64,000 bases of DNA from a marine actinobacterium MedAcidi-G3 (GTDB taxonomy: Bacteria; Actinomycetota; Acidimicrobiia; Acidimicrobiales; Poriferisodalaceae), in assembly GCA_000817105.1 (NCBI GenBank), contig JUEP01000007.1, positions 1-64,000 on the forward strand, written 5' to 3'. Made by a program: the position numbers and the translations under genes. The notes beneath the pieces were generated by a model, which was not told where the DNA came from, did not search any database, and saw only the letters and a program-made list of their open reading frames with translations. Positions 34,346-42,733 of the stretch are shown here, piece by piece; the first letter of the stretch is position 1, and every line of letters starts with the position of its first letter.

Positions 34346-34870
34346 GTGCCGTCGGTCCTCTCTGAACGAGCGCTGCTTTTAGATGTTGGGTACAGAGCAC
34401 TATCGATAGTGTCAGTTCGAAGAGCGATTCTGCTCTTGATAAGCCAGAAGGCTGAGCTGGTGCACGAAGGCAAGCATTCGGTTCGTTCTGAGCGGATCGA
34501 AGTGAATGCTCCTTCGGTAATCCGGCTGCGTTATCAGGTCGCGGCCCCTTACCGGCGTCGTGCCCCCTTGCATCGAAAAGCCGTTTTTGCTCGGGACGGG
34601 TCGCTTTGTCAATACTGCGGCCGGCGTGCTGAGTGTATTGATCATGTGTACCCGCGAAGTAAGGGTGGCCCGCATGAGTGGGAGAATGTCGTGGCTTGTT
34701 GTCGGCCTTGTAATGCAGCGAAAGGTGACAGTCTTCCTGAGAATTCGAAGTTCAAGCTTAAGGCGGTCCCATACGCTCCGGAACCGGTGGCTTTAGCAGC
34801 AGCGTTGCGGCAGGGGATACCAACTGAATGGGATGCCTACATTCTCAATCCACTTCCGTTGTCTGCCTGA
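34346..34870 (+). CDS. HNH endonuclease family protein
   Basis: 174 residues from GTG 34346, which has GAAGG six bases upstream; the frame is open to 34307. The N-terminal domain (ALLLDVGYRALSIVSVRRAI) is typical of chromosomal HNH proteins in actinobacteria. The HNH fold has CQYCG, the catalytic His in CIDHVYPRSKGG, the Asn in WENVVACC, and the second Cys pair CRPC. It should cut or nick DNA with a divalent metal, but its cellular role is not established. It is not inside a mobile element here. Its stop codon lies within the hairpin described next. Confidence 0.9.
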   Translation: MPSVLSERALLLDVGYRALSIVSVRRAILLLISQKAELVHEGKHSVRSERIEVNAPSVIRLRYQVAAPYRRRAPLHRKAVFARDGSLCQYCGRRAECIDHVYPRSKGGPHEWENVVACCRPCNAAKGDSLPENSKFKLKAVPYAPEPVALAAALRQGIPTEWDAYILNPLPLSA

Positions 34871-34893
34871 GCTGGTCCTAGTTCAGCTCAGGC
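34865..34893 (+). terminator. Perfect 10-bp hairpin at the end of the HNH gene
   Basis: GCCTGAGCTG and CAGCTCAGGC pair fully around a 9-base loop, and the left arm contains the HNH stop codon. It is the strongest hairpin I found near a gene end and separates the upstream block from the cell wall cluster. No T-run follows, so it may be a T-less actinobacterial terminator or an RNA-stabilising element. Confidence 0.6.
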
Positions 34894-35049
34894 AAACACC
34901 AATATTAATCACTTAAAGTAATCAGAAACCACCATGAGTGAGCTCAATTGATACTTTGCGTGGTTAATTACACTGATGTGATTCGTTATTGCCGACGCTA
35001 AGTGGTGAAAGTCATGCCGATTGGCTGGACTAATGCTAAGAAAGACCAT

Positions 35050-35089
35050 AAAGTGTCATGAAGTGGCGCGATAGGGAATGAAGTGGGTA
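35050..35089 (+). promoter_or_regulatory. MraZ-box array (four 10-bp units)
   Basis: Four consecutive 10-base units begin at 35050, 35060, 35070 and 35080: AAAGTGTCAT, GAAGTGGCGC, GATAGGGAAT and GAAGTGGGTA. Units 1, 2 and 4 fit R-A-A-G-T-G-K-N3; unit 3 is degenerate. The published MraZ target in mollicutes is a run of AAAGTG(T/G)N3 repeats with the same 10-base period. The array ends 65 bases before mraZ, so autoregulation of the cluster by MraZ is likely. Confidence 0.72.
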
Positions 35090-35119
35090 CTTCTCGGACT
35101 TCCAAGTCACAAGAATTTC

Positions 35120-35136
35120 TCTCACTAGAAGTGAGA
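35120..35136 (+). other. Small inverted repeat in the mraZ leader
   Basis: TCTCACT and AGTGAGA (7 bp each) surround the trinucleotide AGA, 18 bases before the mraZ start. It could form a leader hairpin that affects ribosome access or serve as an operator. No protein is known to fit it. Confidence 0.35.
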
Positions 35137-35154
35137 CGGTTTGTTAGGTAAAAC

Positions 35155-35598
35155 GTGGACGAGCTATTTGTAGGACAGTTTGAGCATGCACTCGATATGA
35201 AGGGGCGCATAGTGCTGCCAGCCTCCTTTCGCGCGTCCTTCGATGAAAGCGGATTCTTGATTAAAGGTTCAGAAGGCTGCTTGGCTCTGCTAACGCCAGA
35301 ACGGTTTCGCGATATCGCCCAAACGATGGCTTCTAGATCTGAAGAAGGCGATGTGCGTCATCGTTCAGCCAAACGATCTTTTGGTGCAGGGGCTTCACGT
35401 GTGCTGCCGGACAAGCAGGGGAGAATCGCTGTCCCCGAAGACTTGCGTTCCTTTGCACAGTTAGAGCGAGAGTGCGTGATCGTAGGAGCGATAGACGAAG
35501 TCGAAATATGGGACAGTGAACGTTGGAGTCAAATCACTCAAGTTGGCGATTCTCTGTTGGAATCCCCAGATGTATTTAATGACGGTGATGAGGCATGA
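35155..35598 (+). CDS. mraZ: Transcriptional regulator MraZ
   Basis: 147 residues with two MraZ/AbrB-like beta domains. The first begins with FVGQFEHALDMKGRIVLPASFR; the second includes SRVLPDKQGRIAVPEDLR. It forms ring oligomers that bind repeats upstream of its own operon. The GTG start at 35155 follows TTAGG. It heads the cluster and its last codons overlap rsmH (ATGA). The 10-base repeats in its leader are the expected target. Confidence 0.96.
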   Translation: MDELFVGQFEHALDMKGRIVLPASFRASFDESGFLIKGSEGCLALLTPERFRDIAQTMASRSEEGDVRHRSAKRSFGAGASRVLPDKQGRIAVPEDLRSFAQLERECVIVGAIDEVEIWDSERWSQITQVGDSLLESPDVFNDGDEA

Positions 35599-36584
35599 GA
35601 GACGCCCGAGAAGATTCGACTATTCCTGTCGACTTAGAGAATCTTCCAGCACCTTTCAGCCACCAACCAGTCATGCTCAAAGAAATTCTTGAGACATTTC
35701 GTCTTCTAGAAGACGGCTTGTTCATTGATGCCACGATAGGTGGGGGTGGACATGCGGAAGCGCTCCTCGCTGCAGCTCCGCAAAGAGAGCTTGTGGGCAT
35801 AGACAGAGATCAGTCGGCTGTAGAAGCTGTTTCGGCTCGTCTTAAGAGGTTCGGCGACCGTTTCGAAGTGCATCACGGCCGATTTGATGAGATAGGCACC
35901 ATTCTTGATAACGACGATAGGCCTTTAAACGGGGCAATCTTTGACCTTGGGGTAAGTAGCCATCAGCTGGATACTCCCGAACGCGGGTTTTCGTACCGCT
36001 ATAAGAGTCCGTTAGATATGCGAATGAACCCTAGCGATTCTTTAGACGCCTCAACTGTGGTGAACAGCTACGGCGAAGACGAATTGACGGACATATTGCG
36101 ACGTAACTCAGATGAACGTTTTGCTCGCCGTATAGCGAGATCAATTGTCGCAACTCGCCCTATCGAATCAACAACTGAATTAGCCGAACTGGTCCGAAAT
36201 GCCGTACCAGCGGCGACCAGGAGAACTGGTAGGCACCCTGCGATGCGAACGTTTCAGGCAATTCGTATTGCCGTAAACGACGAGCTTGAGCTTATAGAAC
36301 CTGCTTTAAAACAAACTATTGAACGACTTCGGCCTGGTGGCCGCATTGTCGTTCTTTCTTATCACTCTGGAGAGGACAGAATCGTGAAACAAGTCTTTCG
36401 TGAGGCGGCTGATGGTGTGTGTGTTTGCCCATCGACACTGCCGTGTATATGTGGTTCGGAATCGAGCGTGAAACTTCTTCGTCGAAAGGTTATTCGACCA
36501 ACTCCGGAAGAAATAGAAGCGAACTCTCGTTCTGCGAGTGCTCGTTTCAGAGCTGCTGAACGTCTTTCGGTAGGCGAGGCGTAA
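35595..36584 (+). CDS. rsmH: 16S rRNA (cytosine1402-N4)-methyltransferase
   Basis: 329 residues. The SAM-binding loop is DATIGGGGHAEALL (near 50-65), followed by VGIDRDQSA. FDLGVSSHQLDTPERGFSY and RTFQAIRIAVNDEL are family signatures. It methylates N4 of C1402 in 16S rRNA at the P site. The ATG lies in the mraZ stop overlap. C-terminal cysteines (CVCPSTLPCICG) are also typical of the family. Confidence 0.97.
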   Translation: MRDAREDSTIPVDLENLPAPFSHQPVMLKEILETFRLLEDGLFIDATIGGGGHAEALLAAAPQRELVGIDRDQSAVEAVSARLKRFGDRFEVHHGRFDEIGTILDNDDRPLNGAIFDLGVSSHQLDTPERGFSYRYKSPLDMRMNPSDSLDASTVVNSYGEDELTDILRRNSDERFARRIARSIVATRPIESTTELAELVRNAVPAATRRTGRHPAMRTFQAIRIAVNDELELIEPALKQTIERLRPGGRIVVLSYHSGEDRIVKQVFREAADGVCVCPSTLPCICGSESSVKLLRRKVIRPTPEEIEANSRSASARFRAAERLSVGEA

Positions 36585-36589
36585 AGTCT

Positions 36590-37084
36590 ATGACAGTAGC
36601 GGCCGCCACTGAATTTTCGGTTAGCGCAGACGTAATCGAAATACCAGATGGTTTTAGCATCGTGCGGAAAAGTCTCGTCGGTTCGATGGGGTCGTGGGTT
36701 GTAGGAGTTACGACGATCCTCGGTGTGCTTACGCTGATGGTTCTCCTTGGACTAGCGGTGATCCAGACAATGATTACCGAAAGGCATGTTGAACTGACCA
36801 GCCTGCAAACTGAGATATCGGAAATTCAAAGCTTGATCGGCGGACTCGAGCTGCAAGACCAGAATGCGAGAACTCCTATACGGGTAGAGCACTTGGCAGA
36901 GGGCTACTACGCAGCAATCAAGGCTGAATCTCCAACTCAGATACAAGTTCGGTCCGCTCATCTAGCTATTCGAAATCCAGAAGCTACCCAAGCGAATACA
37001 AGATTGACACCGGGTGGCACTGGGAGGGTTGGTCAGCTTCTAGCAAGAACAGCGCCTTCGGCTACAGCGAACAACGGCCGATAG
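36590..37084 (+). CDS. ftsL: FtsL-like divisome protein
   Basis: 164 residues of FtsL topology: a cytoplasmic N-terminus of about 32 residues, one membrane segment (about 35-60), then a heptad-rich coiled coil (about 62-100, ERHVELTSLQTEISEIQSL) and an extracellular tail rich in Thr and Gly. Sequence conservation in FtsL is low, so the call rests on position between rsmH and ftsI, size and architecture. It should bind FtsQ and a DivIC-type partner and activate FtsI-FtsW. No DivIC gene is in the window. Confidence 0.8.
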   Translation: MTVAAATEFSVSADVIEIPDGFSIVRKSLVGSMGSWVVGVTTILGVLTLMVLLGLAVIQTMITERHVELTSLQTEISEIQSLIGGLELQDQNARTPIRVEHLAEGYYAAIKAESPTQIQVRSAHLAIRNPEATQANTRLTPGGTGRVGQLLARTAPSATANNGR

Positions 37085-37103
37085 AAGGAAGCCCGGTTAA
37101 TCG

Positions 37104-38885
37104 ATGAAGGTCTTGCCAGGAAACCCCGAAGTAAAGGCCTCTCGAGAGCAATCCGCTGATTCATCTAACGGTATTTCGTTTCTATCCCAACCGCTCGGAC
37201 GTATCGGATACCGAAGTCGAAGAGTTGGGAGTCTTATCTTCGTAAGTTCGGGGTTACTCCTGCTAATAGCTGTCAGGCTCTTTTGGATACAGGTTGTCGA
37301 CAGAGAAGAACACCTAGCTGAGATATATAGGCGTAAAGCTGAAATATCAATCCAAGGACCGACTGGAAGGATTCTTGACAGAGATGGGTCCTTTATGGCT
37401 GTTACTGATGCACGTCCGACAATTGGGGCGAACCCGCGCCTTATAGGCAGTCCTTGGACTGCAGCTCGTGCTCTAGCTCCAGATCTCGATATGTCGGTTG
37501 ACGCTCTTTATGGGTTGTTGACCAAGGACCGGGCCTATGTCTATTTAAAAAGACAGGTCACGACCGAAACAGAGGAAGCTGTTCGGTCATTAGAACTAGC
37601 GGGCATAGAAATAAGACAAGAAACAGCACGTCTATACCCCAACGGGCAGGACTTTGCGCGCAACTTCATCGGGCAAGTCAATATCGATGAGGAACCCCTG
37701 AACGGTATCGAAGCGCAATACGCCCGTACGCTTTCGGGTAAGGCAGGACTTAGCCAAGGTTATGTGGCTAACACGGCAGCACGATCGATGCGACTGCCTG
37801 GTGGCGACCTGAACTACCAAGCGCCCGAACCTGGCTCTGATTTAGTGACAACGATTCATGCGCCAACTCAGTACCTGGCTGAGGGAATCCTTAAGCGGGC
37901 TGTTGAGGAGAGCGAGGCGAATTGGGGTACAGCTGTTGTGCTGGATGCAGAAACAGCGGAAGTCCTAGCGCTCGTCGACATCGAGCGGGGAGGGAAAAAT
38001 GCGATGGCAAGGGTCGCTGCTACGAGCGGCGCATACGGCAAGACCTTTGAACCTGGTTCAGTAAGTAAGACCTTCACAATTGCCGCTGCAATGGAGCTGG
38101 GCGCAGTTTCGTCTGAAGAAATGTTCGAAATTCCTAGTAGCTACCAATACGCAGACAAGAAATATTCTGATCCTTACTCAGGCCAGATACTCGCTGTATC
38201 TGAAGTTTTGGCGAAGTCGTCAAACGTAGGAACTATCCAAATCGCTGAAAGGCTCGGCGCAGATCAGATGTACCACTACCTGAAGGCATTTGGGTTTGGT
38301 AAATACAGCAGCGGTGACGACGAAATTCCGAGTTTGCCGCACGAGAGCCGAGGAAAACTCAAATTGCCACAAGACTGGGAAGGCACTGATCTCGCCAACA
38401 TTTCGTTTGGGCAGGGTCTTTCCGTTACAGCGATCCAGGTTGCGGGCGCCTATAACGTGATCGCAAATGACGGTCGATATATTTCACCGTCGTTAGTCCG
38501 CGGAACTTTGAGCCCTGCGGGTTCATATCGCCCGTTGAGTAAACCTTTAGGCCAAAAAGTGTTGAGCGCGTCAACAACTAGAGAAATGCGCGAGATGCTT
38601 AAGGGCGTTGTCGTCCACGGAACAGGAACGCGAGCAGCGGTCGATGGGTACGCCGTAGCCGGAAAAACAGGAACGGCCCAGAAACCAATGACTAATCGAC
38701 GAGGGTACGGAGATGAGTACACATCGATATTCGCTGGGTTCGTCCCGGTTGCTGAACCTAAAATTACGATTGTCGTTGTGCTAGACGAACCTAAAGATCA
38801 CAGTGCTGGTCGCGCTGTGGCTCCGGTGTTTTCAGCAATAGCAGCAGAAGTGTTAAGCGCTATCGGTGTCCCCGAGGGTGAGTGA
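37104..38885 (+). CDS. ftsI: Division transpeptidase FtsI (class B PBP)
   Basis: 593 residues. The membrane anchor (about 42-60) is followed by the dimerisation domain with GRILDRDGSFMAVT. The transpeptidase has active-site Ser in SVSK (GKTFEPGSVSK), SSN, and KTGT near residue 530. No PASTA repeats are present, unlike some actinobacterial PbpB proteins. It cross-links septal peptidoglycan and works with FtsW. The ATG at 37104 lies 20 bases after ftsL, and murE begins 1 base after the stop. Confidence 0.95.
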   Translation: MKVLPGNPEVKASREQSADSSNGISFLSQPLGRIGYRSRRVGSLIFVSSGLLLLIAVRLFWIQVVDREEHLAEIYRRKAEISIQGPTGRILDRDGSFMAVTDARPTIGANPRLIGSPWTAARALAPDLDMSVDALYGLLTKDRAYVYLKRQVTTETEEAVRSLELAGIEIRQETARLYPNGQDFARNFIGQVNIDEEPLNGIEAQYARTLSGKAGLSQGYVANTAARSMRLPGGDLNYQAPEPGSDLVTTIHAPTQYLAEGILKRAVEESEANWGTAVVLDAETAEVLALVDIERGGKNAMARVAATSGAYGKTFEPGSVSKTFTIAAAMELGAVSSEEMFEIPSSYQYADKKYSDPYSGQILAVSEVLAKSSNVGTIQIAERLGADQMYHYLKAFGFGKYSSGDDEIPSLPHESRGKLKLPQDWEGTDLANISFGQGLSVTAIQVAGAYNVIANDGRYISPSLVRGTLSPAGSYRPLSKPLGQKVLSASTTREMREMLKGVVVHGTGTRAAVDGYAVAGKTGTAQKPMTNRRGYGDEYTSIFAGFVPVAEPKITIVVVLDEPKDHSAGRAVAPVFSAIAAEVLSAIGVPEGE

Positions 38886-38886
38886 T

Positions 38887-40329
38887 ATGAAGTTAACCCC
38901 TCTCGTAGAAATTGCTGGATTGTGCGACGGGGCCCATATCGCCGTCCGCAAAGACCTGCCTGAAGGCCTAGAAGTCTCAGGTATATGTCACGACAGTCGA
39001 TTAGTGCGCGAGGGAGATCTTTTTGCTTGTATCAGCGGCGCTGTGCACGATGGGCACGTCTATGCGTCGGACGCCATGAAACAAGGTGCGGGTGCCCTGC
39101 TTGTCGAACGTCACTTAGATCTAGATCTACCTCAGTTAATCGTTCCTAATGTGCGAGAAGCAGTTGGTTATGCGGCATCGGCTGTGTACGGCTACCCCTC
39201 AACCAAACTAAAGGTTGTGGGGATCACTGGCACCGCTGGAAAGACGACAGTTGCGCATGCATTGGCAGAAACGCTTGAAGCACTCGGTTCATCGGCTGGA
39301 GTGTTAGGGACCTTGGAGGGAAATCACACAACTCCCGAGGCTCCTGACTTTCAGAAGGCGCTCTCAGACATGCATGATCGGGATAATGAATGGGCTTGCG
39401 TGGAAGTTTCATCACACGGCCTTGACTATGGGCGTGTGGAGGGCACCGAGTTCGCTGCTGCGGTCTTTACGAACCTCAGCGCCGAACATCTCGACTTCCA
39501 TCTAGACATGGAGAGCTACTTTTTGGCTAAACGTCGTTTATTTGAAAAAACGAACGGGGTGGCAGTTGTTGCTGTAGTTGACCAGTGGGGTGAGCGGCTT
39601 GCGAACGAACTGCAGGAAGAGAGGCGTCAAGAGTTAGTTGTGGTCAAGCCAAGCATGGTCGAGAGCCCTGCACTTGACTTAGCAGGTTCGAGCTTCGAGT
39701 GGCGAGGACATAAAGTGAACACGCCTTTGCTTGGCTTGTTCAATATGTTCAATCTCGTTGTTGTGGCTGAGACCTTGAAGGGCCTTGGTGTCGGGGACGA
39801 GATCGTGGCGCACGGATTGAGAGAAGTAAGACCTGTGAAGGGGAGAATGGAACCCCTAGTTGTGCAAGGTTCCGACATATCCGTGGTAATTGACTATTCG
39901 CACAAGCCTGAGTCGTTAGCGCAGGCCTTGAAGACGGTTCGGACGTTTTCGACTGGACGGGTATGGGTGGTTTTTGGGGCTGGTGGAAACAGAGATTCGA
40001 CCAAACGGCCACTAATGGGCCAAATAGCGTCCGAACTAGCCGATCAACTAATTGTCACTTCAGACAATCCTCGTTTCGAGGAGCCTTCCGAGATTGCGGA
40101 GCAAATTGTAGGTGGTATCAAAATAAAGGCCGGGAGATCCAAGGTGATCCTTGACCGGGCCGAAGCTATCCACTCGGCGATTAACCGGGCCGAAAGCGGC
40201 GATTCGATTTTGATTGCTGGCAAAGGCCACGAGAGTTATCAGATAATTGGAAGTGAAAGACAGCCGTTTGACGACCTCGAAGTGGCGAAAGAAGCCCTAA
40301 TGGTAAGGGTCAAGGCACCGCTCTCATGA
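38887..40329 (+). CDS. murE: UDP-MurNAc-L-Ala-D-Glu ligase MurE, meso-diaminopimelate type
   Basis: 480 residues from ATG 38887, with a GAGGGTGAG site; the frame is open to 38866 inside ftsI. The ATP loop is GITGTAGKTT, HTTPEAPDF and CVEVSSHGLDYGRV bind the UMAG substrate, and TSDNPRFEEP contains the DNPR motif that selects meso-DAP as third amino acid. This indicates a DAP-type wall. The stop overlaps mraY (ATGA); murF, normally next in line, is not present. Confidence 0.95.
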   Translation: MKLTPLVEIAGLCDGAHIAVRKDLPEGLEVSGICHDSRLVREGDLFACISGAVHDGHVYASDAMKQGAGALLVERHLDLDLPQLIVPNVREAVGYAASAVYGYPSTKLKVVGITGTAGKTTVAHALAETLEALGSSAGVLGTLEGNHTTPEAPDFQKALSDMHDRDNEWACVEVSSHGLDYGRVEGTEFAAAVFTNLSAEHLDFHLDMESYFLAKRRLFEKTNGVAVVAVVDQWGERLANELQEERRQELVVVKPSMVESPALDLAGSSFEWRGHKVNTPLLGLFNMFNLVVVAETLKGLGVGDEIVAHGLREVRPVKGRMEPLVVQGSDISVVIDYSHKPESLAQALKTVRTFSTGRVWVVFGAGGNRDSTKRPLMGQIASELADQLIVTSDNPRFEEPSEIAEQIVGGIKIKAGRSKVILDRAEAIHSAINRAESGDSILIAGKGHESYQIIGSERQPFDDLEVAKEALMVRVKAPLS

Positions 40330-41393
40330 TTGCCCTTTTGATAGCAGCCGGTGTTTCCATGGGCGTAAGCCTTATAGGTACTCGGGTTTTGGTTCCCTGG
40401 TTAAAGAGTCGCGGAGTAGGCCAACCAATTCGAGTAGATGGGCCCCAGGGACACCTTACAAAAGCCGGAACGCCAACAATGGGTGGCGTCGCCATAGTGC
40501 TTGGTGCCGTAGGCGGCTACTTCGTGAGCCATCTCCGATCTGAAACAATATTTACTCGATCCGGTTTAGTTTTACTTGCGGCGATAGTGGCCGCTAGCTG
40601 CGTCGGCTTGATTGATGACTGGATAAAGGTCAGCCGAGAGCGAAATTTAGGCCTTAATAAGTCGGCAAAAATTATCGGCTTGTTAGCGGTGGCTATTGGG
40701 TTCTCCGTTCTCGCAATGTACTGGGCGCAAACCAGCCCGGTAATAGCAATTACCCGAGCAGACTTTCCGGGTCTTACGCTTAGCAAACTTATGTGGGTCG
40801 CCTGGGCCTCTATTCTCGTCATTGCTACGGCGAACGCAGTAAACCTCACTGATGGCTTGGATGGGCTAGCGGGGGGTTCTTCGGCAATAGGGTTCTCGGC
40901 CTTTGTCATCATCGGATACTGGATCTTCAGACACCCGGAAGGTTACGACGTAAGTCATGCCCTGGATCTAGCGATCGTTGCGGCCGCTATGACAGGTGCC
41001 TGTATTGGGTTCCTTTGGTGGAATGCACCCCCCGCCAGAATTTTTATGGGGGATACCGGCTCATTAGCTATTGGTACAGCCTTCGCAGGCCTAGCTTTGC
41101 TGTTGGAAACCCATCTACTTTTACCTGTTATCGGAGCTCTTTACGTTCTGGAAACAGTGTCGGTGATTGTGCAGGTTGCCAGCTACCGACTGTTCGGCAG
41201 GCGAGTTTTTCGAATGGCGCCAATTCATCATCACTTTGAACTGGCGGGTTGGCCAGAAACCACAGTTCTGATTCGCATGTGGATCATCAATGGCATCTGC
41301 GTGGCGTTTGCTCTCGGCGCTTTTTATGCCGACTTCATCCGATTAGATGTATCTGGAATTTCCCTTCAAATACTTTTAGGGAGCCGGCCTTGA
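40326..41393 (+). CDS. mraY: Phospho-MurNAc-pentapeptide translocase
   Basis: 355 residues and about ten membrane segments. It makes lipid I from UDP-MurNAc-pentapeptide and undecaprenyl phosphate. Conserved cytoplasmic motifs are GLIDDWIKV, NLTDGLDGLAGG, ARIFMGDTGSLAIG and PIHHHFELAGWPE. The ATG overlaps the murE stop directly, with no room for murF, and the stop overlaps murD (TTGA). Confidence 0.97.
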   Translation: MIALLIAAGVSMGVSLIGTRVLVPWLKSRGVGQPIRVDGPQGHLTKAGTPTMGGVAIVLGAVGGYFVSHLRSETIFTRSGLVLLAAIVAASCVGLIDDWIKVSRERNLGLNKSAKIIGLLAVAIGFSVLAMYWAQTSPVIAITRADFPGLTLSKLMWVAWASILVIATANAVNLTDGLDGLAGGSSAIGFSAFVIIGYWIFRHPEGYDVSHALDLAIVAAAMTGACIGFLWWNAPPARIFMGDTGSLAIGTAFAGLALLLETHLLLPVIGALYVLETVSVIVQVASYRLFGRRVFRMAPIHHHFELAGWPETTVLIRMWIINGICVAFALGAFYADFIRLDVSGISLQILLGSRP

Positions 41394-42733
41394 CTAATTT
41401 CGATCTGCGCAAGGTAGCCGTTGGAGGCCTCGGTATAACCGGTAGGGCGGTTACCGAAGCCTTAACTGCTCGAGGCTATGAAGTTGTTGCCTTTGACGAC
41501 AATCCTGACGCAGTAGCGGCGATCGCCGAACAGCTAGAGGTGGAGTTACTCGATTCAACATCAGACGAGCAGATCAGGGAGGGCATTAGGGAGGCGACTA
41601 GCCTTCTGCCCAGCCCAGGGATGTTTCCTGATCATCGACTGAGTCTGTTAGCAAAAGAGGCTGGTGTACCGTCACTGAGCGAGCTGGACCTAGGCGCCTC
41701 TTTCGATGATCGCCCCCTGGTGGCGGTTACTGGAACTAACGGTAAGACAACCGTGACTGAGTTGACTACCCGAATGCTTAATGAGGCGCAGATCAAAGCG
41801 GCTGCAGTTGGAAATACCGAAGTCCCGCTCGTTAGGGCAATCGATGATCCAGCAAAGTACGAAGTATTTGTGGTGGAAGCCTCATCGTTCTCCTTGCAGC
41901 GAACGCAACTTTTCCGCCCTACTGCCGCCGCGTGGCTCAATCTTGCACCCGACCATCTCGACTGGCATGGAAGTTTCCATTCCTACGCCTTGGCCAAGTC
42001 AAAAATTTGGGCTAATCAAGAAGAAACTGATTTTGCCGTCGCACCTTATGCAGATGAAAGAGTTGACCCCTGGCTAGCTGGTGTTACTGCACAATTAGTG
42101 ACTTTCGGTCTAGGAGCTGGGGATGTTCACTGCACAGAATCTGAACTGATAGCTCACGGCGAACGCGTCATAGCGATCAAAGACATGTCCTTGGCGCGAC
42201 CACACGACAAACTCAACGCGTGTGCCGCGGTGGCATTAGCTCTTGCAATGGGCGTTTCGCCTTATTTCATTGCTGAGGTTCTCTCAAGTTTCGAAGGGCT
42301 TGAGCATCGCATGGAGAACGTCTCCGGATTTGGACCTATTCGATTCTTCAATGACAGTAAAGCTACGACTCCCCACGCGACCATCGCAGCTCTCAACGGG
42401 TTCGACAATGCGGTGTTGATTGTTGGAGGTCGCAATAAGGGCTTGGACCTCTCAGCACTCTTAGAAGTTGTTCCTGCCCTTAAAGGTGTGGTTGTGATTG
42501 GGGAGTCGGGTTCTACGCTGGTTGATCTTTTTGGTCAGACGGTTCCAAGCGCTATGGCTTACTCGATGAAAGATGCTGTGGAAAAAGCTGTTCAGTTTGC
42601 TGAGCCATCTGCAGCTGACGTTGTTCTTTCCCCGGCCTGTGCTTCTTTCGATTGGTACGCGAATTACATCGAACGTGGGAATGATTTCAAGAAAGTTGTA
42701 CATGAGCTTAAAGCCGAGCAGGAGTTGTTATGA
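41390..42733 (+). CDS. murD: UDP-MurNAc-L-alanine:D-glutamate ligase
   Basis: 447 residues from TTG 41390, which has AGGGAG ten bases upstream and overlaps the mraY stop; the longer frame from 41249 runs through mraY in the wrong phase. Motifs are the Rossmann-like N-terminus VAVGGLGITGRAV, ATP loop GTNGKTTVTE, NLAPDHLDWHGSF and FNDSKATTPHAT. It adds D-Glu to UDP-MurNAc-L-Ala. The stop overlaps ftsW. Confidence 0.96.
   Translation: MTNFDLRKVAVGGLGITGRAVTEALTARGYEVVAFDDNPDAVAAIAEQLEVELLDSTSDEQIREGIREATSLLPSPGMFPDHRLSLLAKEAGVPSLSELDLGASFDDRPLVAVTGTNGKTTVTELTTRMLNEAQIKAAAVGNTEVPLVRAIDDPAKYEVFVVEASSFSLQRTQLFRPTAAAWLNLAPDHLDWHGSFHSYALAKSKIWANQEETDFAVAPYADERVDPWLAGVTAQLVTFGLGAGDVHCTESELIAHGERVIAIKDMSLARPHDKLNACAAVALALAMGVSPYFIAEVLSSFEGLEHRMENVSGFGPIRFFNDSKATTPHATIAALNGFDNAVLIVGGRNKGLDLSALLEVVPALKGVVVIGESGSTLVDLFGQTVPSAMAYSMKDAVEKAVQFAEPSAADVVLSPACASFDWYANYIERGNDFKKVVHELKAEQELL

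Larger units (their letters stand above)
34894..35154 (+). promoter_or_regulatory. Control region of the division and cell wall cluster
   Basis: 261 bases without a supported gene. It holds the MraZ-box array and a small inverted repeat described separately. A possible promoter is TTGATA at 34948-34953 with TACACT at 34969-34974, but its 15-base spacer is short and I give it little weight. The region is AT-richer than its surroundings by eye. Confidence 0.55.

Noticed and set aside
35013..35060. 15-codon ORF in the mraZ leader
   Set aside because: It overlaps the first MraZ box and is too short to tell from chance.
41249..41389. Long N-terminal extension of MurD
   Set aside because: It runs through mraY in another phase; TTG 41390 has a ribosome site and the usual overlap.
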